This document shows positions 12,677 to 24,301 of a DNA stretch of 64,000 nucleotides, in pieces; position 1 is the stretch's first letter, and each line of letters starts with the position of its first letter. The stretch lies in contig NC_040013.1 of NCBI RefSeq assembly GCF_000972845.2, forward strand, positions 7,776,061 to 7,840,060, written 5' to 3'. The notes beneath the pieces are model-generated. The model worked only from the letters and a program-made list of their open reading frames with translations, was not told the DNA's origin and made no database searches. The translations under genes and the position numbers were made by a program. The stretch comes from Larimichthys crocea (Eukaryota > Chordata > Actinopteri > Sciaenidae).

Positions 12677-12715
<39 letters not shown>
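12677..12715. repeat. (CA)n microsatellite, 39 bp
   Basis: About 19.5 perfect CA units are followed by GT and an A-rich tract. Its length and purity make it likely to be polymorphic. Confidence 0.97.
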
Positions 12716-12717
<2 letters not shown>

Positions 12718-12970
12718 AAAAAAAAAAGCACATTAACATCATGTAAAAATAATTTACAAAATTTTACAAAAAGACTACACTAGTTTAAAAAAATATGGAA
12801 AAATTATCATATTTATAAAATACTTCCAGATAATACCAGTGGTAAACATAATGCATGCATGGACATAGATAGATACCTGATTAAAACACTTTTACACCAT
12901 GCTTACACTAGTATGTGTCAGGCAGCAATATACTACTTAGCAACAGCAATATTGAGTACTATGAGTTGTG

Positions 12971-13085
12971 GACGACACTTGGGGACATCACCTTGGACTT
13001 TGGGATATTTTTATGAACCAAACAACTAATTAATGAAACAGGAAACAGATTAATCGATGAATAAAAATGATAGTTGCAGCCTTAG
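12971..13085 (+). repeat. Old AT-rich DNA-transposon fragment ending in TTGCAGCC
   Basis: The order GGGGACATCACCTTGGACTT, then ATGAACCAAACAACTAATTAA, then CAGATTAATCGATGAATAAA and TAGTTGCAGCCTTA matches the right end of an AT-rich repeat common in fish, with TTAATCGATTAAT-type inner repeats and a TTGCAGCCCTA terminus. Only the right portion is recognisable. I infer a nonautonomous DNA element, probably hAT-like, strongly decayed. Confidence 0.55.
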
Positions 13086-15140
13086 TTTGCTCACTCATTC
13101 AATAGACACACTGGTCAGGTACCTGATGCAGAGGGTGGAGGAATGAAGAGGCAGCTAACTCCTACCAAAAAAGTAATTACATGTTATCTTTATTACATGT
13201 TGTGTCTACTCAGCTGCTTTGCTATAACATTAACCACATATATCCTACACTGTGCTTTGTTTAGAGTTGAATGGTGTGTGTGGTGTGTACAGCTTTGATG
13301 TAACATGTCAGCCTTTCTGGAGTGTCATGTCCGTCAGTAAATACCTCCAAACTATACGCTGGATAAATTTCTATATGTGTTTAATACAGAATAATTAGTG
13401 AGTGTGGAGGATTTTGTTTAAAGGTTTAATGGATATGTGCTGATTAAAAATGGCAATCATAAATGTAAGTAATTACTTTTGCTGTATGTATGTGAGTACT
13501 TGGATACATTTCTTGAAGTTGCCCAACAGTGATTGGGGGGGGCATATAAAGCTGTAAGAGTAGCATGAGGATATTGGTTAATAAACATGGAAAATGTGAT
13601 GTGATATTTATTGTATTGGCCTTGCAGATGTCTTTGGTTACTGGCTGCATCACTCATAACATTATTGTTGTTTGCTAATGGTCCTACATCCAGAACAGAC
13701 TTGACAAAGTGCCCTTGGCATGTCCGAATTAATGTTTCAAGTGTCTGTAAGACTGTGTCTGGTTGTGTCTGGAAAGGAGGAGGGAATGCTGCCAAGTGGC
13801 TCCCATCCAGCTGCTTCAAGACGTTGGGTGTCATAAAGTCTACTATACTTTAAGTTGAAGCACCTCAAAACAGGTCGTTTAACTATTGCAATTAACATTA
13901 AAATGATCCTCTTCCACTTCTGACACCATGTTCAGAAATGAATTAGAATGGAGCTGACATCCTTTTATAGGTTAAAAGGGATAATTTACCTGATGCACAC
14001 ATCAGAGGACTCTATTAGGCTACTTGTAAATCCATTCATCTGTTTGGTGATGACTCATTTCCCTTCCTGTGCGGCCATAACTCTCCCTACTTGCCAATCA
14101 AGCACGTGTTCCACTTAAGTAGACCTGTGGCTCTCATTTTACCGTGTATTACTTTCTACGGTTGGTCCAGAGGACAGAAAGACAACCGGTGCTGTTTGAT
14201 TCTTTCAAACGTACTAATCAGGTTTGTCAAATTACTTAGTGCGAGGGAGTGATTACAGAACATCTCTAAAACAAAGTCTGTACTGGGAAAAAAAGAAAAC
14301 CAACACAGGATGTTTTCTTCCATTTAGCTCATTTGTCATGCATGGAACAAAAGCACAGAGCAGTTTCAAGGACAAGGTTTTAGACACGTCTGCTCTATTG
14401 ATTGGTTAACGAGCCTGCATTCAGACCACTTCCACATCGAGGGGTGAGCGCCACACAGACACAATGGAGCATATTTCCCCTGCTCACAATGCGGGCATGA
14501 ACTGGTCGGCTGCCTGCTGAGGGAAACAAGCCCACACCCAGGCCCTCTGCCAGGGGAGAGGATACAGAAAGGGAGAAAGAGGGGTGTGGAAGAGGGATGG
14601 ATGCATGGAGAGTGAAGAGAGGGTAGAAAAGGGGGAAAGTTGAAAGGTTGCATGGAGTAGAGTGCAGAGAAAGTGTGCTAAATGGATGGAAGTATTTTTA
14701 CACGGGTTGGTCTGGAATGTAATGAAGGACCGAGCTGGCAGTGGAGTATTAAAAAAAGAGGTGAGGGGACAGGCAAGGATTGATGAGGAGGAATTAAAAG
14801 AAAACGTGAGGGAGCTAAAATATTTAGGATCTGAGTTACACAGAGGGAATTAGCAGATCATTTGTATGTAAATAGTAGCAGTAAGGAAATAACAGTGAAG
14901 GTTTAGAGATTTAAAAGGCGCTAAAGGCAAAAAAAAGAGCAAAGTAAATGATGCATTAGCTGAAAATGTACAAAGCGATTTTACCTAAGAGGATGAAGGA
15001 CTCAAAGGGGAGTTTATTATAATAGGTACTTGACCATGACATTGAGTGTCAAAGCGATGTCAGATTTTCTGGTTGCGGGTTTTTAAATGTGAGGTTTTGC
15101 TGCTTTTTGCTGTTTTACATCATTGTTAATTGAATTTCTT
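13086..15140. other. Noncoding DNA
   Basis: The stretch contains a G7 run near 13537, a purine-rich tract at 14560-14660 and unique DNA. The 125-codon minus-strand frame at 13457-13834 and the 80-codon plus-strand frame overlapping it have no domain. A short frame at 14662-14853 ends with RELKYLGSEL, faintly like a LINE reverse transcriptase motif, but without any other RT motif. Confidence 0.45.
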
Positions 15141-15235
15141 TTGAGTTTTGGACTGTTCGATCAGACAAAAGAAGCAATTTTATCATGCTACTTCAGAACA
15201 CTAATTGATAAGTGATAGTTTAGTTGCAACCCTAA
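15141..15235 (+). repeat. Second fragment of the TTGCAGCC-ended AT-rich repeat
   Basis: GAGTTTTGGACTGTTCGATC, CAGACAAAAGAAGCAATTTT and CTAATTGATAAGTGATAG end with TTTAGTTGCAACCCTAAA. The block order fits the same repeat family as 12971-13085, but here the middle is deleted and other internal blocks survive. The family assignment is from memory of fish repeats. Confidence 0.5.
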
Positions 15236-15505
15236 ACATCATCCTACCAGCTTTAACATGTAAATTATTTTCACACAGTAATGTGTCAGTTATTACCAGA
15301 CAGCAATATAATGTTGTACATAAATAACTACTTTTTTTAAATTTATTTTTTTACCTCTGATGCTACTAAATTACATTTTTCTTTGTATTTTACGAACGTA
15401 AACACACGCTAATGCACACCACTGAAAAGTATAGATGCAAAAACCTTCTATACAGGTAAAAGAGACCCTGTAAATGTTAATAGATATTATATTATTAATA
15501 TTTTG

Positions 15506-15720
15506 TTAGTTATTGTTACTGAGGCATTAATATGTATGTAGCATTTTAATGTTTAAGGTGGTGAAGGTGGAGCCAATTTCAACTATTTCATATATATATA
15601 TGTTTTGGTGTCCTATGTGTTGGTCTAAAGTTTTATATTTAAAGTATTAGTTTGAGGCTTTATTATTATAACTTTATTAGTTAAATAAATATAGTGGAGT
15701 AAAAAGTATTTACCTTCACA
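15506..15720. repeat. Fragment of a widespread fish interspersed repeat
   Basis: ACTGAGGCATTAATATGTATG, GTAGCATTTTAATGTTTAAG, GTGGTGAAGGTGGAGCC and ATATAGTGGAGTAAAAAGTA occur in the order seen in an interspersed repeat frequent in percomorph introns and UTRs. A TATATATATATA run at 15591-15602 interrupts it. No ends or target duplication are visible, so its class is unknown. Confidence 0.45.
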
Positions 15721-16561
15721 TAGTGCCAGTGCAAAACTCTGCTCGACTGAAAGAGTAAAAAATGTTGTACGTTGCACAACGTCCCTGCTCCAGCTTCCAG
15801 CTTTGTGTTTCTACTTTGCCCGGAACTCATTGTACCCCACACCACCTACTGTCCTCAAGTCTTTAAAAATACAGTCCGTCTTGTGTGCTTGCCTTCATTG
15901 CATGTGACACAGTGCTGTTTCTAGCTCTCTCTGGTTAGCTGCACTTTGTCCTCCCCAGACTTGTCTAACCTGTCTCCCTTCCCGCCTGCTCGTCTGTCCA
16001 TCTGTCCGCCTGTCTTTTTCTTCAGCTTCACCTTTATCAGCCTGTCTCTGTCTATTTTCTCCTTCCTGAATGTCTGTCTTTATTGTCTGTCACTGGCTGT
16101 CTCATCTCATCCTTTTGACTTTTCTGATTGTTCTTTTTCTTGATTTTGTTTTCGGGGGTTGAAGCAAGGACCGGTTCCCATCGGCATTTGCTTTCTGTCA
16201 TTTGAGGTGAAAAGTACCAACATTTTTTATTTAAGTGCTCAAAACTTGTAGCACATACATGTTACTGCTGCTACCTATACATGTCTTAAACAACTATTTA
16301 CTACCTACAATACTATTCTGTTTTCTAAAGTGACATCTGAATGAAATGGGAGAAAATAAAGTGACATATCTTGAAAAACACCAAACACATGCGTATGTGA
16401 CAGACAGGAGAGACAGTGGGGGTGAAAGAGAAAGCAGGCGACACCTCAAGACTTGATTTGCTGTCCCCTCTCCCTCCTACGCTGCCAGCTCACTATGTAC
16501 TTTAGTCCTGGAGACGGGGTCATGAGCTCAACTCAACACTCAGCGGCTGACCACTTTTTTC

Positions 16562-16562
<1 letters not shown>
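15721..16562. other. Noncoding DNA, CTGTC-rich tract
   Basis: A pyrimidine-rich tract at 15940-16140 has repeated CTGTCT/TGTCTG units and gives a spurious 65-codon frame. The rest is unique. Nothing else is seen. Confidence 0.5.

Positions 16563-16593
<31 letters not shown>
16563..16593. repeat. (TG)n microsatellite, 31 bp
   Basis: A perfect TG array of about 15 units, followed by GCGCC-containing DNA. Confidence 0.97.
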
Positions 16594-16594
<1 letters not shown>

Positions 16595-16899
16595 TGGCGG
16601 TTGTGTGCGCCTGTGTACCCGACCACACAGCGTGCTCTCAGCGCCCCCACCCTGCTCCTGTACTCAGATCTCATTTTCGTGGGCCGTAAAACATTGAGTT
16701 GTTAAATTTCTTTATGCGTCCTGCTCCCCTTGCGCCCCAAGGGCTCCTGGTGCGTTTTAAATTGAATGATTGCCTGCAGCTCCTCGGATTGTTTAACCTC
16801 TGCAGTGGCACCCGACTCCTCTGTAGGACTGTATTTTTAGAAGTTTTGCTCACGTTTCCCCTCTCTCCACCTGAGGTAACACACAGCAAAAACAAAACA
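16594..16899. other. Noncoding DNA between the TG array and a CpG-rich block
   Basis: GC-moderate unique DNA. The overlapping frames at 16671-16895 (minus) and 16699-17046 (plus) have no domain. Nothing else is seen. Confidence 0.45.
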
Positions 16900-17240
16900 A
16901 AAGGGAAAAAAAAGAATGACGGCCATTTCTGGGGAGGTCCTCAGCTGTGCTGCGTCTCGCTCGACATCGTGCGCGTTTGTGTGTGTCGCGAGGAAGGAGA
17001 AAAAGCGCCTCGAGCTGTGCATACGTGCAAGGCGGTGCCGGTGTGAAAGCGCAGGCGAGCACGTGCATGTGACAATGACTACCGTTTTCTTTATTTATGA
17101 CCCTCACCTCCGTCCAGGCTGCCGATTTGTCGAGAAGCGGAGGGAGGGGAGGCAGGAGGGGTGGGGAAAAGGAGGGGAGAGAAAAAAAAGCAATCGGGCG
17201 ATTCCGAGGTGAGCGCTGTTCCGGGCCCGTTAGCTTTTAT
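16900..17240. other. Small CpG-rich block
   Basis: CpG is denser here than in the surrounding DNA (for example TGCGTCTCGCTCGACATCG, CGTGCGCG, AAAGCGCCTCGAGC, GCAGGCGAGCACG and GGGCGATTCCGAGG). A CACGTG E-box-like core lies within AGCACGTGCATG near 17060. No open frame with a domain starts or ends here, and no TATA/initiator arrangement was found. It may be a small CpG island or unmethylated regulatory element; promoter activity is not shown. Confidence 0.3.
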
Positions 17241-20019
17241 GGCCCACTAAAGAAGAAGAAGAGAGAGAATGAACATCCTTCCTGTCTTGATTGACTTCTC
17301 CTCCTCCGCTTCCCCAGCTCCTTCCACAAGCTCCTTTTCTCAACTCTCTTAAGTAGCAATAATGGACATTCTCATATCTACCCTCGAAGCATTTCTCCAG
17401 GCTGTAGGAAACCAGCAAAAATAAGTACGACAAATTACCTCCCATAATCATACCTGCTCTATGAGGTTATTATTGTAGATTTAAACAGCTATACTTTGAT
17501 GTCACACATGGGGAGACGGCCTCTTGGGCCTTATCGGCTATGCCAGATATGTAATAAAGAGCAAGTAAGTGGTAATTACGCACTGATAACTTTGGCAAGG
17601 ACACAAAGAGCGTTTTGATGTGAAGTTGTAAATGTGACATGGCGGTCATGTCCTGCAGCACCGGAGGCAGCTCCTTCCCAGTTTCCAGGCTCGTAAACCT
17701 CCCGCAACCCCGTGCTTTGTTTGGTCACACTTTTACTTGCCTCCTCATTAAGTCTTATTAGTTTTATTATAGTTCCTATGAAGTGATGAAGATCGTTATA
17801 GTGGAAAATGTGACTTTGATCCAGTTTTTTTTTTTTTGTTGTTGCCATATCCAAGTGTGTTCTTCAGTCCCCCGCCGCTTGTTTTATTGTGTGTGTGTTT
17901 TATGCGATGTATGCACATCTCTCTGCCACTGTTTATTTGTATTTGTCGGCACTTTTTGACAGCATCTTGTGGGTTTGTGGCTCATACGAGTTCACCATGC
18001 CCTCCATTCCTACAGTATGCAATATATGAGAGTGCAGGGGGGAAAGAGCCGGGGCCACGCTTGTGATTCAATGCGCACACCCCCATGGACCAAGGCTTAG
18101 GGGAGTGCATGTGCTGATGAAAAAGTAATGTACTGTGTCTGCAAGGTACTGCTTGCTTTTCCCCCCTCGCTTCTTCAACTCCAAAAACCACGTCTCCCAT
18201 ATCAACCTGGGACCTCTTTAGCTAAAAACAGCTCCCCAAAAATGCTTTCCTGTCGGTTTGTCTTTGTCTCTGGCACTATATTTCAGAGGGAGAAGCCTGT
18301 TTGAGATGTGATTATGAATACAGTATTTGATGCTATAAAAAACACTTGTCTGAGTCAGCGTTATGTTTTCATAAATGCAGCCAAAGATCGTTAATTTATC
18401 CCCATATAGTCAAACATGTAAATCACATTACATGCACGCATTAGCATGTCTATAGTTATACATGTTGAAAGCAGCTTATTTACTTATTACAACTTTTGTT
18501 TTGTAAGTTTTATTGTTTTAGCACGGGCCATTGGTTCCATGGATTATGATAAAATACATACAAAGTTAATATTATTTGAATGTGGTGGTGACTGTAAAAT
18601 ACTGTAGGTTCAACAGGCCGACAAGCACAGTCTGATAATCATATAGGTTAAAATCAACTTGATCTTTTGGCTGCTATTGCTTTTGTACTCAAGTTTTAGT
18701 GATGTTAAGGAAATAAAAGCCAAGCTGTAGCCTAATAAACCATAGTTTTTCTTAAGAGGTCATTATGGGTTTTTCACTAGCCAATCAAGTCTGCAATTTT
18801 AAATGTTAATAAGGAGTTTTGGCACCAGCTAGTGAAATTTTTCACAGCCTGGCAGCCCAAAACTTTCCCTGATCTATAAAACATTAGTAAATGAAATGAA
18901 AAAAAGTAATCAACACTCTCAGTTTCTCTGTCTCTCTCTCTCGGTCTGTCATTTATCTGGATCCACACGCTACAATACTCAACCATTCTAATTTGTGTGC
19001 TTCACGAGGTCACTTCATCAGAAGCCCTTCTGGCTAAACTGAAAAAGTGAAATGAATGGCGACAACCTCATCAGCACTGTTTGTCTTTCTCTTACACTCC
19101 CTTACACACACACACACATTTCCTCTAAGAGCCCCGGTGAAGAGAAACAGTAGCCATACCTGAGAATGTCACAAGTGAGTCACTTAAAGTAACAGCAGCC
19201 CTGTGATTGATGTCCTCTGTGTGTTTATGTGTGTGTCGGAGGTGGAGGTGGAGGATAGGAGGAGCGGGGTGGGTGAAAAGGAGGAGGCAGAGGGCAGACG
19301 AGGGATTGATATCGCACAAGAGAGTGGTGGACCAGGTGAAAGAGGAGAGCGAAGGAGGAGTGGGTGGTAGCAAGGGACTCGTCCCGCTGCAAGTTAAATC
19401 TATCTTCCTCACTTCTTCTTCAACCACGGCCCCTCTGTCCTTGGATGCTGAGTGCTGAGTCGGCAGCGTTTGTCTTTGTACCCTTCCAAAAAAGTACCAA
19501 GACTGCAACCTTATTACAAAAGTTTACCCAAGGACTTGGTGTACACAAGAAACTTTCTTTTAATTCAAACTGTTCACTCAAACGTTGTTGAGAAAGTGCT
19601 AAAAGAAAAATGCCTGTGAAACAAGTGAGATCCAGACTATTGTCATTGTTGAACGTTTTGATTGAAAATGATAAAGTGAAGCTGATATCGGCCATATACT
19701 ACTGACATTCAGTGGTCGAGCTGGGTAAGAATGGTGCCTAATGCTGCATTTATTGTTTCTGCTTTCATGTAATATCGCCATCAGCTTAATCTGCATCGCT
19801 CTGTAAACACGATCTTTTCCCCGACATTCACCACACAAAACCATTTCAATTCACTTCCCCAAGTCGCTTGCCAATTTCCTTAAGCATACAGCCGTGCGGA
19901 GCTGTCTTGAATTCATATGCTGTGCTATGTATATTCAGCATCGCGCTTCCTCCGCGGGGAGCCAGAGCCCATTTGCTGGCCTGACTCGTTTGGCAGTCAT
20001 GGCTTCAGCACATGCAGAA
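17241..20019. other. Noncoding DNA, unique sequence
   Basis: The part at 17470-17700 has balanced composition and resembles conserved noncoding DNA in texture. A T run lies near 17826-17837 and a GA-rich tract at 19230-19370, which produces overlapping spurious frames on both strands. No gene is called. Confidence 0.45.
19105..19118. repeat. (CA)7 microsatellite
   Basis: Seven uninterrupted CA units. Confidence 0.9.
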
Positions 20020-20330
20020 CACTACATTAGCATAAAATCAGGGCACATGCGTGTGGAAAAGGCAGCCAAAAGAGACATAATTGCTATTGACAGAATTAAC
20101 AAACACATTAAATCCCCACATTAATTAGAAAGTCAAATGTAAAAACTGTCAGGAGTGGCAGACAGCTGTCATCCATCATCCCTCTCATTGGAGTTTCATG
20201 GTAATTCATTTTCCGATGGTTAATCTGCTTCGTTTTGCAGCCGACTTTAAAGCACAGCATGTTTTTAATTACAGTTGCTCCGTACAAAGTGGTCACTTTT
20301 TATAACCATGGCTACCGTGGAGCAGATATA
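20020..20330. promoter_or_regulatory. Candidate regulatory block with MEIS/TGIF-type hexamers
   Basis: Three TGACAG/CTGTCA hexamers (20088-20093, 20146-20151, 20166-20171) lie within 84 bp; the last belongs to the palindrome GACAGCTGTC (20161-20170). TTAATTAG and other ATTA cores lie between them. TALE homeodomain proteins (MEIS, TGIF) bind TGACAG-type sites and often co-occur with HOX/PBX-type ATTA sites. The block has no simple repeats. Enhancer function is inferred from motifs alone. Confidence 0.3.
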
Positions 20331-21162
20331 TGGTGGCTTGGTCAGATCCTGTGATGACCGACCAAATTAGCTTGTCAAGGCAGTTTAGCCCTCAGACGTC
20401 TGATTGATCGATTATTTCTCCTTTTTAATTGAATGATTTGTTGAATAATTGGGGATAAAACGCACATTATTACCAAAACAAATAAATGTCGACTTGAATC
20501 AGTCGTGACGAACAAATGGAATTAATACAAAGATCGTGTCATGTCATGGCGGCGTTTCGTTTTCAGTTCACAAATGTCAGATGTTTTTCTTTTTAATGTC
20601 ATTTATTGATCTTTTTCTGTCTTCTCTTTTCCATGTTCCCGTTTGGCACCTGGGATTTGGACATCAAAACACCTTCCCTTCTCAGGTAGTTTAACTTCTT
20701 AATGTCTCCGTCTTTATACTTGTTACACCGCTTTTATAGAAAAACATCTTTGCAAAACTGCATTTGAAAAAGTTGTCAAAAACAAACGTATAAAGGCATC
20801 CCATTGCTTTCCCTAAATTATGTTTCTCACTTGCTGTTAGAATACATTATATTGTTAGACTTGCATTTATTTTGTCTTGGCATTTACATGTGCAGCCCTG
20901 ACCTTTTTAGGGAATTGTAGTCCATAGCCTTCTTTTCACATAGAGGTCTACACACACCCCACAGTAAGCTGAAATGAAGAAGTCGGTGCCATTGCGTTGC
21001 ACCTCATTGTTACCCCTTCTTTAACCCCCTTCCCAAACACTCTTCTGCAATACCAAGCAACGTCATAAGGTGAGTAAAAGCAGGAGGAGTGACTACTGGA
21101 TACGGTGTGTGCACAGCCGGAGTGCATTGTGTGTTTGTGCACACGTGTAAGTGTATGTTTAC

Positions 21163-21190
21163 TGTGTGTGTGTGTGTGTGAGGGGGGGGG
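21163..21190. repeat. (TG)9 followed by G9
   Basis: Nine TG units (21163-21180), an A, then nine Gs (21182-21190). Confidence 0.95.
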
Positions 21191-22277
21191 TTAGTGGTTG
21201 GTTGGATGCTCCTGTCCTGGAAGTGTCCCCTCAGGTCGACAACAAATAGCACAGAAATAGAGCAGGACACCTGGTCACCCACAACACACACAATTGTTCC
21301 TATACATGTGTACCTGTGTTCACTCTGTCTGCTTCCTTAGCTCTTCCTCTCCCCCAATCACCCGGCCTTTCTCCTCTTCCTTTACCTTACACGACATCCC
21401 TTCGTCCCTTCGTAGTCAGAGGAATGGCAGTCGCCGCATTGATCCCTTTGTACACAGCGCACTCCTCCTGTCAAGGAGGTTAAGATCACATGTTTGTCGG
21501 GGGCTGAACCCCCCCCCGGTGCAAGCCTCCATAGAGGAACACGGCGACAGGGCTGACCTCTGACAACGTGCCTGTTAGCCCCACAGAAAGCTGAACTGTC
21601 AATCATCTGATTGTACATGAGGCGTTGTGTTTGATGATAAAAATACACACAGCAGGTTTTTTTTTACAGTGTACAGAATGCAGAAAAGTAGAAATGCAGC
21701 CCTCATCGGGTTATTTGCTTTTTTTGAACACGGTAACGGCAGCAGTGAAATTGAATATTATTGATGAGGCAGCGGCTGAAATCTTTTAAAAAGATGCTAT
21801 TGGGGATACAGTGGCATGGACATGATGAGTCTTTGAGCTACTAATCAAACTCGAATGACAAAATGGACAGGATGTAGAAACAGTGTTATTACATTGTGCA
21901 AATATTCCTCTGTTCAGTCCTTTTCCATATTAAAGCCCAGCATGATTGATTCAGCCCTGTGTAAAATTCCTATTGGTCGCTGCCAATGATAAAGTGACCG
22001 TATTTCTCATTTGAGGACTCCCCAGACATTCGCCCTTTGAGAGAAAAGGTGAAAAAAAAAAAATCTCAATCTCTTCCCCTCTCTCTCGACTAGCCCTCCC
22101 TTTTCATCCTCGCTCTCTCTTTACATGTCCAATCGTTTATCTATCCGCCGACAAATTCATTTCAATTAGAGCCCGTGCCAGCTTGCTCCCTCTCCTTATC
22201 GATTGCTGCCCCCGGCAACTTGGGGCACGAGCGCTTCAAGAAGAACGCTGCTATCTCCGGCATGCATGAACGGCACA

Positions 22278-22280
<3 letters not shown>

Positions 22281-22317
<37 letters not shown>
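22281..22317. repeat. (GT)n microsatellite, 37 bp
   Basis: A perfect GT array preceded directly by CACACAC (22274-22280), so its 5' edge forms a CA/TG inverted junction able to fold back. Confidence 0.97.
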
Positions 22318-22321
<4 letters not shown>

Positions 22322-23735
22322 TTACAGGCTTCTTCTCCCTGGTCTCAGACGCAGCGGGCACCTTCGCCACTGCGATCAACAATAAATATGAGCAGTGGCA
22401 AACAATTACCCCCTTAACGAGGGATTAATTGTGTCAAGATGGAGTGAGGTCAACACAGAGGTCGGTTAACGCCGTACATTCCTAATGTGTTTATTTTCAT
22501 TAGTTAGGAACATTAGTCTTTCCCTTAGTAGCAACGCTGTCCATTGATTTCCCTCCCTTTTTGTTTTTTCGAGACGGCATGCGAGTGTGCGTGCCTCTGT
22601 GTATGTATTTATGCGCATGCAAGTGTGCACAGTGCTCAGAGTAATATTATGAGTGCCTGAGCATAGCGCTGGCTATTGACTCCAGCCAGATCAATATTAT
22701 AAATGCCTTTAACGGTGGCAGTTAAACTCATTTGTCATTTATTGGTGGCGGTAGCGCAGGGTGACAGTCCTCAGAGAGGCGACAAATGTATCAATCTATT
22801 GCAGCGCTAACTTCCCTTGCCGGGGCCTCTAAGTGTGTCATCATCCAGGAGCCGTAACTTGAGGCAAAGCTATGTCATGTTCGCGGACGACAAGTGATTA
22901 GGTGGGACAGCGTTGTGGCGGGGCGGGGGAAATGAAAGCACTGGTCATTTGTTTCTTGGTGGTTAAAAGTAAGGCGGTGCCCACAGAGCTGCCCTGTCCC
23001 CTGTGGCTGACGGAGACACGCTTTGTGCATGTTTACATTTGATTTGTGTACATGTGCGTTACTGAGAGACGGAGGAGGGGGTGTCTGCAGGCTGGCTGCG
23101 AGGGGAGGAGAGTAAAGCAGGTCTTAAATTGAATCACTTTCTGGTTGCAGCAGTTGACATTGTTTAGGCTTTGTCATTGACAGCCTGTTGTAAAGCTACG
23201 TTGAGGTAGGATGGATGCAGGCCCTGCAGGCCTGTAATGTATTGCAAGCTGGGTAATTCACTGCCACTGTACGACGTGACAGAAACAGAGGCGATCAGGA
23301 CAAAACCCAAGGTTTGTTTCTGTTCTACTTTGAACACATTTACCTATTAATTTACCTAAATAGATTTTGTGGAGCAGTAAAAGGCTTTCATTCAGTCAAA
23401 TGTAATTTGTTAATTTAGTTCCAACCGTCATAAAAAAAAAACATTTTACAGCAAACACATTGCATTTAAGTCTCCCATCTACATTACTGCAGATATATTG
23501 TGCGTATTTTCTGACATTTTTGTTACAGCTATTTCAATAGTTTACCATTATGGTTAATATAATTAGATTAGAAATTCATCTCACAATGAGAAAGGTAAAA
23601 ACAGTGCTGCTTGTGGGTATGGACTAAACTGAGCCAGTGCGTGCTGTCAGTACACACATGGCAACGTAGTAGTTGATGAAATATGTTATGTACAAATAAC
23701 TGGCATATCTTGGCTACATCCATAAGGTAAACCAG

Positions 23736-24301
23736 TGTTACGACCAGATATCAGGGTATGAAAGAAGTAACATAAAACCAGATTTTAAGGTTGATAAACA
23801 AAAATTAAAGTTAAGATCGTTTTAACAAAAAGGAGGTGAGGCAAAAGGGAACTAAGGGCTGCTTAAAAGGACAAACAAATATAACAAAAGGAGAACTCTA
23901 AACAGAGCCTATAATATCTAACTAGAAAACCAAAACGAGAAAGAAAAACCTCACTAATTAAGTCTAACACTAAATAACAAAATACACAATAAAACAGCAC
24001 CCCTGAACTAATGGGTCTAACAGGAATATACTCTTGTGTAATCAGTAAAACTATAAACTATAACTAAACCCTGCCCAGTCCCAGTAAATCAACACCCAAA
24101 CAAAACCTCCTCAGAAAACATGAGTTAACCTACGTTAACATTCACAAATTCAACTAACAAGGCGAGCTTACTAACACACAATCCAAGTCAAGCCGCCACA
24201 GTTGGGGCCAACCAGGAACCGGCAACCGCACACCTGCATTTACCTAGGGAAACACTACACACACACATATGCACCGGGGCGAAACGGCAGCAACCGTAAC
24301 A
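23736..24301. mobile_element. Candidate solo LTR (566 bp, TG...CA)
   Basis: The block begins TGTTACG and ends CGTAACA, a perfect 7-bp inverted terminus with the TG...CA ends of LTRs. The same four bases, CCAG, flank it at 23732-23735 and 24302-24305; if the final A is counted in the duplication the flanks are ACCAG on both sides. The interior is strikingly A-rich on the plus strand, unlike the flanks, and contains AATAAA at 23988-23993. There is no internal coding region or second copy, so it would be a solo LTR left by recombination. Similar ends occur in fish Gypsy-type elements, but family and orientation are unproven; a short DNA transposon is the alternative. Confidence 0.55.

Larger units (their letters stand above)
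20331..23735. other. Noncoding DNA with CNE-like texture in places
   Basis: The stretch at 22440-22880 is repeat-poor, of even composition, with ATTA and CAGC-rich motifs, and looks like a conserved noncoding element. A C9 tract lies near 21510 and A9-11 runs near 22055 and 23435. No coding frame has a domain. Functional conservation is untested. Confidence 0.4.

Noticed and set aside
14662..14853. Short frame ending RELKYLGSEL, like the YLGS motif of LINE reverse transcriptases
   Set aside because: A single short motif in purine-rich DNA, with no catalytic YxDD region or other RT motif nearby; most likely coincidence.
23736..24301. Complete LTR retrotransposon
   Set aside because: There is only one LTR-like block and no gag/pol coding region or second copy on either side.
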